Shown: positions 25,901 through 37,900 of the stretch, piece after piece
Layout: every line of letters starts with the position of its first letter
How positions within the stretch are numbered: position 1 is the first letter of the stretch
The notes under the pieces: generated by a model
What the model was told of the DNA's origin: nothing
Database searches by the model: none
The model's input: the letters and a program-made list of their open reading frames with translations, nothing else
Translations under genes and position numbers: made by a program
Assembly: GCA_030159075.1 (NCBI GenBank)
Contig: BROG01000401.1
Span: forward strand, 558,001-622,000
Direction of reading: 5' to 3'
Length of the DNA: 64,000 bases
DNA from: Atrina japonica
Taxonomy: Eukaryota; Mollusca; Bivalvia; Pterioida; Pinnidae

Positions 25901-28900
25901 ATGTGATGTGTCAATTGAACACAGTGTAGAATCAGAAAATTTTGTTATAATTTTAATTTCATTCATTTTGCTGTTTTCATTTATTATTGAAATTAAAACC
26001 ATGATGGAATTTTAATTCAATTATACATGTACATATTAATGCTAAAATTTTAATTTACATATATGCATTTTTATTTCAACAAAATTTTATGTCAACAAAT
26101 TTGTTTTATTTCTAACGCAACAAAATTTTATGTCAATGAATTTGTTTTATTTCTAAAGCAACAACATTTTATGTCAATGAATTTGTTTTATTTCTAAAGC
26201 AACAACATTTTATGTCAATGAATTTGTTTTATTTTTAAAACAATGAAATTTTAACCCCACAAAATGTTCCGAATTCAACATTACATTATAGTAACCTAAA
26301 GTACCTAATTAGTAGTAATACATTGGAGAGGATCAAACATAAATATATTTAGATACCGCGGAACCTCTCTTGAGAGACCACCTAATCTGCCACTGAAATG
26401 TGGTCTCCAAAAGAGTTTATGTTTTATTTTAAAGATTATTTAAACAAGTGGTTTTCAGAATGTGGTCTCACAAGACAGGTGGTTTTTGATAAGAGTGGTC
26501 TCACAAGACAGGTGTTTTTTGATAAGTGTGGTCTCACAAGACAGGTGGTATTTGATAAGAGTGGTCTCACAAGACAGGTGGTTTTTGATAAGAGTGGTCT
26601 CACAAGACAGGTGGTTTTTGATAAGAGTGGTCTCACAAGACAGGTGGTTTTTGATAAGAGTGGTCTCACAGGTGGTTTTTGATAAGAGTGACCAAATTTA
26701 CTTAGAATTTATCTTCCAGAAATATTCCTAGATGAGACTGACACCAACGCAATCAGTTTGTGGCAATGAAAATGTTTTCAGAATTAAATGAAAAATATAG
26801 TTACCTTTTAATCTGACATTTGCTTGTGACCGCTTAGCGTCAAAATCTCTGACAGAGAATCGTCCATTTTCCTCTGTAGAACATACACCTTTAGTAACTA
26901 CACTCAGATAAATCTCTAACATAGCTGCAGGATTTCCAGTCTTTTTATATTTTTTCACCAATATTTTGCTTAATATTTCGTATTTTTCTGGATTAAAGTC
27001 TTTAGCTACTAATACTAATGCCACATGAGACACCTGAAATTATAAAAGATAACACCTGGAAATACAGTATAGCTGGAAAATAATTTGTGGTGTAAATATT
27101 CGCTATATTCAGAGCGTACATAAATCCATGATAGTATGACACAGTGACCACATTTATGATAATTTTATAAACATGTGTCATATATTACAGGCCGTGTTTG
27201 TAGTACTTGTTGTTATTGTATGTTAATCTTGATTAGCTAATTAAGAAAAATGTGGTCATGTCAGGAGTAAGAGAAATGTGAAAATTACAAATTGTAGAAT
27301 TAAACCCATATACAGTATAGCTGACTAATAGAATATACCCCTACCTTTAGGCCTATAGGGTGTGACAAAGGAATCTCAATCCGAGGGTAAGATTCTTAAA
27401 TGACAAACGCAGGCTTACCTTGAGGGTATGATATGATAAAGTCAATGTAAGTTATCATCTTGAAGTAAAATGATAAAGCCAATGCTAGTTATCATCTTGA
27501 AGTAACATGATAAAGTCAAGGTCAGTTATCATAATGAAGTAACATGATAAAGTGAATATCAGTTATCATCTTGAAGTAACATGATAAAGTTAATGTCAGT
27601 TATTATAATGAAGTTACATGATAAAGTTAATGTCAGTTATCATAATGAAGTAACATGATAAAGTGAATATCAGTTATCATCTTGAAGTAACATGATAAAG
27701 TGAATATTAGTTATCATCTTGAAGTAACATGATAAAGTCAATGTCAGTTATCATAATGATGTAACATAATTAAGTCAATGTCAGTTATCATAATGAAGTA
27801 ACTTGATAAAGTCAATGTTAGTTATCATCTAGAAGTAACATGATAAAGCCAATGTTAGTTATCATCTTGAAGTAACATGATAAAGTCAAGGTCAGTTATC
27901 ATAATGAAGTAACTTGATAGTCTATGTCAGTTATCATACTGCGAAAGTGACTTTATAATACTAACTTCAGGTACAGAGGCAGTGAATCAAAGATCATCTA
28001 CAAGGGCTATGTTGTCCAACTGAGCGGAAATCAGGACTATCAAAGGAGTAACATGCATTGTACATTGTATTGTAACACTGAATATATTCCCTATGTTTGC
28101 ACCAAACAATAAACAATCTAAACATTATTATCAGCGACTTGTACTGGGCAATGTGCCATGTTTACATCACAAATGTTTAAGGGGCATTAATAGCTGTGTT
28201 TTCCAAAAAGATTATTTCATTTTTAACTACTTAGATTGAAGTACAATAACATATACACAGGCACAAAAACTCTTATATTCCTATATATTTTGTGAAGATA
28301 AGGTCAGGTCCAGTGTTGTATGCATATACAAATGGTAAGGTCGAAATTAATCAGTACAAAGTGGTTTGGTGATAGATTGAGGGAATTATAGGGAAATGTG
28401 GGCTTTCAAAAATTGTGACATTAGGCAAGGTGGCAACTGAAATGAAGAACAATATAGAGAGGTTTTACTGTACATGTATTAGACTTCTGTTGCTCATAAT
28501 TCAAGATTATGATATAGTAAAACCTGTATATACATGTAGGGGCCACCCAAGGGAACAGAAAATATTTACATATATGTGAAGGTGACCCTTGTAATAGGTT
28601 CAATTTAGTTGAAGTATGCAGTCAAGGGACTTGAAAAAACTGGCCTTTATAAGCAGGTTATTCTTAAACAGAGGTGGCTGCTATAGCAGGTTTCATTGTA
28701 ATTTAGTGCAGATGTCAAAGTGACTTGTTTCAACTGGGTTCCACCATATGTTCATGTGTGACTATACCATTTGTGAATTTTTTGGATATCTTACAAGTAT
28801 GTATAAATTAGACCAAAGGAATCCTATCTACCTTTGTCAGAGGTAATATGCTGTCAGTCCTTTGCGGGGGATGGGGGGTCACGATTTTGACCCATTCCAC

Positions 28901-31900
28901 AAAAAGTGAACTTTTAGATTTATTTAGATTTATAACAGACATTTTCTGGTTTTTGACATAGCTATGGCCTGTGACCTTCAAACACCATCACTCAATCAAT
29001 GAAACTGGAGTTTAAGTACATCAAAGGTCAGATGATCAGAAGTCCCCCCATCCGATGAAAAAAAATAAAAAAATAAAATAAAATTAAAAAAACAATAACA
29101 CTTGATCTGGACAATTTACCGAACATTCCAGTGAAGTTTCATTTACTGTACTATTTGTTATTAATAAATTATTTGCGAATGATTATTATATTGGAATAAG
29201 CAAAACGTTATTTTATGTCTTTGAGATTAAACTTGGAGATCAGTGTTTTTGACATGTAATCCAAAATGATAACATTTGGTCCATGAAAACTTTAAATCTG
29301 TGCTTAGGAACATACCTATCCATCATCAAATATTATCATCATAGCACTTTACCATGCTTCAAATTTGAACCTTTTATACAATGGATATCTTAAATCTTCA
29401 GATATGTAAAAGTTTACATATGGAGATATATGAATTAACGACAGATTGCAAAAAATCACTAAAACCGAGTCTTTGGCTCTGGTGACATTAAAATCACCAA
29501 ACAGCAGCAGCCATGTTGAAAAGTTGGCATGTAATTAAAAAGGTCCGATAAAGCATATTGCTAAAAGGAGAAAATATTCAAAATTTCCAGAAAACAAAGG
29601 TTTTCTCAATAATAATGGTCCTCAAAGTATCAAATATTACCAACAAAACCAGATATGCATAATGGCAAAAAAAAAAATTATGAAAAAATACCTTGTGGAT
29701 CTGGTCTGTGTCATCTATTTGGGATGTGTAAATATAATACCAGTTTCTTCTCCATCGACTGAATAAAAATGGGAAAAATGATTGTTTATCTAGATTCTGT
29801 AACTGTGATTTCCTTATGTAAAACTGTCGATCCTCCTCCGACATGGATGGATATGACCAGGTCCACAAAACATCGTCATTAACATCTTTTTCTGAAATCA
29901 AACGAGTATGATAGTAAGAAAGGATTCCAATCATTCAGTAACACTATCTTCAGACTTATCTATAGGTAAAGGGAGATAACTACTGGTGTTATCTCATTCA
30001 AAGGTTTACTGGCATGCTTTAATTTCATTTCATTAGTAATAAATGGGGCCCTGAGATTGTTATTTGTAAAACATTTTCATCAGTACAAAAAGATTTATGT
30101 ACATAATACATAAGAATAAAGTTTCTTAATTTCTACATTTTTGAAAATTCTCACATATTTCGCTGGGGCTGTAGACTAAAATATAGTTTAATGGAGATAA
30201 CAACTGGTGTTATCTCATTCGAAGATTTATTTGTATGAAGTTAAGGGTGTTTTTACCACAGATACTAATTTTCTGGCTATGTAAGGGCAACCATTTTCTA
30301 ATGGTCAACCAATTATCTTCCACCAATAGACTGACCATCTTTCTTACATACAAATGTAATTACCTTAGAAACAAACAAAACCCCATTAGATGACAACCCA
30401 TAAAAAGTGAAAAATATCTCATTTAAACAGCTTAAAAATAAAAATGTTAAAAAATCATCACAACAATAATAAACAAATGGTAAAGCAATCATGATCCCCA
30501 AAGATTAAACCTTGCGTAATATACATATAATCTGGAGGGGGGGATTTTGTGAACCCTTTTTGGACAAGTTTAAAATTTAGTTAATAAAGCATAACATTAA
30601 AATGACACTGACTGGAGTAATTGTTCCTACTTGTCAACATAAGAGAGTACATGTGTATAATTAGTGAGGAATAAAACGTTTTCCCTGGGCAGCTTGTCAT
30701 ATGATAACCAAAAAAGTAGAGTCATCCGTATAATAATCAAATCAAGCCTACTTCGCCCTGCCATCTTATGTGAATCGGACAATATAAATCAATGGTAGAA
30801 GTTTATATGGTGCACATGTGAACAGTAACAATTGTCATGTATTAAGCACAAATAATCTTGATCAGGGTTTTTCCACCCTATCATAGCGTGTCGAAATAAG
30901 GCCCCATTACCAATGAAAAAAAAATGCATTTCCCCCAATTTGCTGTCAAAATTTCCAATTGAACTTCAATAACAATGAATTGAAGGGATTCTAATATTTT
31001 CAACAAATTCTGTATTTTTAGATTTCCTAAATTTCAATGAAATGTTTCTAAAATTTCCAATCAAAAAAGGCCCAGTCCCCATTCTCAAATGAGCACACAA
31101 AATCCCTGTATACTATTTCTATGAAGTGCATCGATCAGTTATAATATTATCTGTCAAAATCTTTATTATCTATTTTAAAAATTGATAGAAATTTTAAAAT
31201 GAGATGGCACTCTTTATTAAGTTGACGTTGATGTTTATTTGTGTGTAATAATCTTATCCAGGATATTAAGCAACACGTGTCCTGTTCAAATCAAGATGGA
31301 TTAACAAACTATTTAGATATTACATAAAACCCTTAGACACTGAATGGATCTTTTCAGATATTTTTCTAAAATTAGAATGAAATAGAACAATGATCCTGTA
31401 TATTTTCTGCTGAGCTGTATATACACCACCAGCAGTTAAAGCAAGGCGATAGAACCCTTACAGAACCCTAACTAGATGGACTGATGGATGGACATTGGCA
31501 AAACCAGTTTCACTCACTGGGAACCAATAAAATAAAAGATGAGCATGGCGCCATAAGTATTGAGTAAATTTGGTGACTTCGGACCCCCTGGTGTCAGACA
31601 AAGAAACAATCACTTCCACATATTCATTAGTAAAAAATCTTAGGATTGATACCAAAACATTTGGTTTGTATGACCAATGCTCAAACGAATGACTTGCTAT
31701 GCGTTCTACTATACATGTATATGTAACGGCTAACATACAGACATAAAAATGAAATGTTGCACAGAAAATATTTTACAGATATGGTAGCTTATTTGTTGTA
31801 TTTCCATCACATTCATTAATTCTTCAGTTAAACAGTAATGGCCATTTTTGATACAGAAGATTGAAACATGGCTAAGCCCCATTCACACAATCAAAGTTTT

Positions 31901-34900
31901 CTTGTACAAGTTTTATTGATCAAAGTATTGACGCAAACTTTGATAATGTGAACGGTCAAAGAAAACTTTGATAATGTGAACGGTCAAAGAAAACTTTGAT
32001 AATGTGAATGGTCAAAGAAAACTTTGATAATGTGAATGGCCAAAGAAAACTTTGATAATGTGAATGGTCAAAGAAAACTTTGATAATGTGAATCAAAACG
32101 GTCAAAGAAAACTTTGATAATGTGAACGGTCAAAGAAAACTTTGATAATGTGAACAGTCAAAGAAAACTTTGATCAAAGTCCATCAGAGAACTTTGACAA
32201 ACTTTGAACTAATAGAAACTCATCCTATTTTTCTTCAAATTTTGAAAGATTTTGATGGAATTCAGCCAATCAAAGCAGATGTTCAATATGATGTAATCAA
32301 TATTTACATTGGTGCATGTGTCTTTTCGCATTTTCTTGTACAAGTCGCTCAAAAAACTTTGATATTGAGAACAGGTAACAACATCAAAGAAAACTTTGAC
32401 CAAGTTTTTTTTGTTTTGACAGACTTTGACAAAGAAAACTTTGATCATGAGAACAGGGCTTTACAGTGTAGATCTATCAGTACTCTGGAAAAGATCATTG
32501 ACCTTTCTCCACTGAGTAATCAGGCAGAATTCTCTACAGGGATATGTCATGTTTATGTATTTTTATACAATACAAGGCAATGAAGATTCATTTGTTAGTC
32601 TTGAACAGGATCCATTTGTATTGCATTGACATTAAAACCCACACGATAAAATGACACCAACATATACAGAGTGACTAACTATATACTTAAAGTAGAAACA
32701 GGTTTATACTGGTTTGTAATAAAAGATCAATTTCATTGTAATTATTCATCTCTAGATTTATCTAGATAGAGTTTTAAATTCTGCAATCAATGTCATTATT
32801 TCTGGTCTTCTACACAGCTTTATTTTGTTACAAAGTTATGCTAATGTAAGGCCAAAATCACTTCATCAAGTTAGCAGAAATGGGATAAACGGTCTTCATG
32901 TTGAAACACAGCAATTGATCATAACATTTTAATTACACAATTATGAGTTTGAAATATATTTACGAAAGGAAAGAGATGATTGCATCATACAAAATTCAAA
33001 GTGCACGTTTTTTTTTTTTGCAGTGTTTGATGTGATATTGGTCATATGCGTCAATGGCTACCAGTAAATAGAACCTGTGAAACAAACAGCGTCAAGTTTG
33101 CATGTTAAAAACCAGGAGTGTTTTCAGATTTTTCATGGCAGCTCTTGCATGTGGCAAGGGCTTCGAGTTAGTCATGCTGCAAATAAAATCACCTCATTGC
33201 ATCATATACAATGTATGTAAACAGAGTTCCTTAAGGGCTGTCAATAAAAATGAATACTGTATCACTCAAAAATTGTTTGGTGTGGCATAAAATAAAATTA
33301 AAACAAGAGGCCCAAGAGGGCCTCAATCACTCACCTGAGAACCACCTACAAATGTGGAATGAAAACCAAGAAAAATATGTACAAATAGGCTGATCTGGCC
33401 AAGAAACATAAATATTGCAGTTTTAAGAAATTGATGAAAATATCTAAAAATAACATTTCAGCAAAATTCACGCACAAAAATATTTCTTCACTTATATACA
33501 AGTAAAACACATGAAATGAATATATTGTAGTAAATGCAAGGGGAGATAATTGAGGAAATTGTGTAAAAATGAATGAAAATGACAGTATGAAAAGTCTTCA
33601 TAAATATGTCAACAATTAATATTCTAATTTCTATGAAAAAAAATCATACACTCATGTAGATCACTCAAAAACAATTTGTTTTTAAATTCATGTAGCAGTT
33701 CTGGAGAAGATTTTTAAAGAGAGGTACCTTATGTGACATATTTTGCCCAAACCTGGATCCAGCCCTTGTAGGATCTGGCTGAAAACTACAAACTTGGTAA
33801 AGGACCTTTAGTACTTGCTTCCTGTAAAGTTTCATTGAAATTCCTTCAATAGTTTTGAAACAAAAGCTGACAGTGAAAAATGCACCCCTCCCTTTTTTTG
33901 CAGTCTTAAAAAATTCATAAAAAATTCTAGAAATTAAATTTCAATGAAATTCTTAAACAAAAACATTTCTTCACCTAATTACAAATAAAACACATGAAAT
34001 GAATGCATCAAAGTGAATGCGTGTGGAGATAATCGAAAGTTTGAAAAGACTTCAAAAATGCATCAAAAAAATATATTCCAATTTCTATGAAAAATACAAA
34101 CTTAAATTAAACATTCATGTAGACCACTTGAGCACTTGCTTCATGTCAAGTTTCATCAAAATTCCTTAGTGGTTTCAGAGAAAAAGTTGAAAATATGAAA
34201 AGTTTATGAAAGAACTATGGACAATGGATGGTGAGTGATCACAAAAGCCCATTTGACCCTTCGGTTCAGGTGAGCTAAAAATCTAGAATAGATATATACC
34301 GGTAGGTTATTGTCTCCTCATTGGACCAGTCTGCCAGTCTGTTATGGTATGTTGTATTGGACCAGTCTGATAGCCTCTTATGGTATGTTGTATTGGACCA
34401 GTTTGTCAACCTGTTATGGACTATTGTATTGGACCAGTCTGCCATGGTATGTTGTATTTGGCCCAGTCTGTTATGGACTGTGGCATTTGGCCAGTCTGCC
34501 AGTCTATTATGGTCTGTTGTATTGGGATAATCTTTTAAGGACTGTTGTATTGGGTCAATCTTTTAAGGGCTGTTGTATTGGGCCAGTCTGTCATTCTGTT
34601 ATGGCCTGTTGTACTTGGCCGCACTGTTATGGACTGTTGTATTGGGCCAGTTTGTAAAGTCTGTTACAGACTGTTGTATTGGGTCAGTCTGTTATGGTCA
34701 GTTGTATTGGGCCAGTCTGTTATGGTTTGTTGTATAGGGCAAGTCTGTCAGTCTGTTATGGTATGTTGTATTGGACCAGTCTGATAGCCTCTTATGGTAT
34801 GTTGTATTGGACCAGTTTGTCAACCTGTTATGGACTATTGTATTGGACCAGTCTGCCATGGTATGTTGTATTTGGCCCAGTCTGTTATGGACTGTGGCAT

Positions 34901-37900
34901 TTGGCCAGTCTGCCAGTCTATTATGGTCTATTGTATTGGGATAATCTTTTAAGGACTGTTGTATTGGGTCAATCTTTTAAGGGCTGTTGTATTGGGCCAG
35001 TCTGTCATTCTGTTATGGCCTGTTGTACTTGGCCGCACTGTTATGGACTGTTGTATTGGGCCAGTTTGTAAAGTCTGTTACAGACTGTTGTATTGGGTCA
35101 GTCTGTTATGGTCAGTTGTATTGGGCCAGTCTGTTATGGTTTGTTGTATAGGGCAAGTCTGTCAGTCTGTTATTGTCTGTTGTATTAGGCCAGTCTGCCA
35201 GTCTGTTATGATCTGTTGTATTAGGCCAGTATGTTATGGTCTGTTGTATTGGGCCAGTTTGTCTGTCTGTTATGGTATGTTGTATTAGGCCAGTATGTTA
35301 TGGTCTGTTGTATTGGGCCAGTTTGTCTGTCTGTTATGGTATGTTGTATTAGGCCAGTCTGTTATGGTCTGTTGTATTGGACCAGTCTGCCAGTCTGTTA
35401 TGGACTACTGTATTGGGCTAGTCTGCCAGTTTGTTATGGACTATTGTATTGGGACAGTCTATCACCCCAATATAACAGAAATATTGTTGAAAGTGGCATT
35501 AAACAAAAACAAATAAACAAGCCAGTCTGTTATAGTATATTGTATTGGGCCAATCTGCCAGTCTGTTTTTGGTCTTTTGTGTTGGGCCAGTCTGCCAGTC
35601 TGTTATGGTCTGTTGTATGGGGCCAGTTTGTCAGTCTGTTATGGTCTGTTGTATTGGGCAAGTCTGTTATGGTCTGTTGTATTGGACCAGTCTGCCACCC
35701 TGTTATGGACTATTGTATTGGGCTAGTCTGCCAGTCTGTTATGGACTACTGTATTGGGCAAGTCTGCCAGTCTGTTATGGTATACTGTATTGGGCCAGTC
35801 TGTCAGTCTGTTTTGGTCTGTTGTGTTGGGCCAGTCTGTTATATTTGGCCAGTCTGCCAGTCTATTATGGACTGTTGTATTGGGCCAGTCTGTTATGGTC
35901 TGTTGTACTGGGCCTGACTGCCAGCCTGTTATGGACTATTGTATTGGACTAGTCTGACAGTCTGTTATGGACTTTAGTATTGGGGCAGTCTTCCAGTCTA
36001 TTGGGCCATACACGTATTTATGAAAATCACTAAGTAATCCAAGAAAACAATACACATATAAAACAAAAGGCCCAATGGGCCTTAACAGTCACCTGAGTTA
36101 AATCATACCTAGTTTTGGCCCCTTTTGAAGCCTCTTTTCACTAGCAATTATTATACTGTTTTACATCTGAAAAATTGAAGAAAATCTGTCTGTTAATTTA
36201 GGTGCCTGTGACCTTGAACTTTGACCCCATCACTTTGAAACCATAATCCTTGGATAATTCCTAACAACTTTGACTATATCTTTCTGTATAAAAAAGTCAA
36301 CAGTTTTTTTTGTTAAGAAGCCATTTGTTTAAAACTACCCTATGTCATCTGCTGAGTCTGCTAAAAGCAGATTTATGAACAGATTTGATTTCATTCTCAT
36401 ACTTTGAAGATATTTACTAAACAATCATGAAAAGTAGATTTGAAAGTCATCTGATCAATGGTTCATGAGAAGATTTTTGAAGATGTACCAATTCGCCCCT
36501 CTTGGAGCCCCTATTGGTCTCGCCCCCTATTCATCTGCAAACTTTATGCAGCTTCACATGGGAATAGTTCCAGTCAAGTTTGGATTGAAAATGACCCATT
36601 GGTTCTTGAGAAGTAAAACAATGTCTGAAAATTAGGAACACACATCAGACGACAACAGACAAAAGACGGTAGTAATTTTCCAATAGCCAATAGGTCACCT
36701 TAAAAAATAAAATATCTGAATAGTAAATACAAATCTCATAGCAGTATTGTACATTTTAATACCGTAATTTGGTATTTGTTTCAGTTCTAATATAGATTCA
36801 TATTGTACAGAGCATAAAGAAGAGTGCACATGTACCAAGATGTTGCATCATTCCTTCACAGTCAGTGTGAGAAAAAACACACCAGTTTACTAAGTACAAC
36901 ATATAAAACCAGATGTTTGAAGTCATGTATTAATGTATATCAAGGTGCTACAATAACATTTGATGTCATCAAAAATCAATTTCACATTTTTGTATATATA
37001 TTTGATCAACTTTTATAGTTCATAATTTACAAATGGAATTTTTGTTTTATTATTTCTCAAGGTTGTGACAGATGATATGCCATTTGATTACAACAGTCAC
37101 ACTTCCTCATTATCGACAAATTACTAGAAGATGAAATTCAGTGCAATGGTGTAAAAATGCTAATATGTTTTAGTGCTTATACATAAAAATGTCAATAATT
37201 GCTCATTAGGCATAGGAATGATAATACATAGAGCAGATTTTACCACCAAAATGTTCAATATGTTCATACAGAGTATCATAGGTTAGAACCTTATTATCTG
37301 GTAAACATGTTTTTGCTACAGTGGAACCTTTCTTGAGAGACCAGCCTTTTTGCTACAGACATGTCTCTCAAGACGGGTGGTCTCTCAGAAGAGGTTTCAT
37401 TCACATGTTTATTTTTAAAACCGAGTGGTTTTCAAAATGTGGTCTCAGATGACAGGTGATCTTTAATTTGAGTGGTCTCTCAAGCTAGGTTCTACTGTAG
37501 TTACTTGACCAGTTAAACATAACTGCATAAAAAGAAAGCAGTGCAATAATCAAAAGACCTTTAAAGTGACAATTTTTTTTTACATGGGTTCAATTCTATT
37601 TACAGGGCTCTCAGGGACCCAAGGGTACACGTATTTGACGTGCAAAAATTTTCTGGGACGCGTCAAGTTTCAACCCCGAGTCCCGCAGGACGCCCAAGAT
37701 TTTGACTTGTACATTTACACCTTTTAATCAATCCCATAATTGCTTGTTGATTGCTTAACTGACCCATCCTAGTACCTACGCATCCTCGTAATCACTGGCC
37801 CTAAAACAACACCTAGGTAGTTACCTGTGCCACCACTTCTAAAGAAATATTCCAAATTAAGCATACCTGCAGATAATTTTACCCCCAATCAACATCCATG

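Noticed and set aside
26398..26731. Repetitive open frames on both strands (FDKSGLTRQV-type)
   Set aside because: The 33 bp unit has no stops in several frames on both strands. It is array DNA inside a MITE-like element.
31458..31736. 92-codon minus-strand frame in DENND10 intron 1
   Set aside because: Considered as an extra DENND10 exon, but exons 1 and 2 join in phase without it and it has no similarity to the family.
34310..35957. Several overlapping open frames of 67-228 codons, Cys- and Trp-rich
   Set aside because: They translate the 23/36 bp minisatellite in different frames; all frames look alike and the modules are non-coding repeats.
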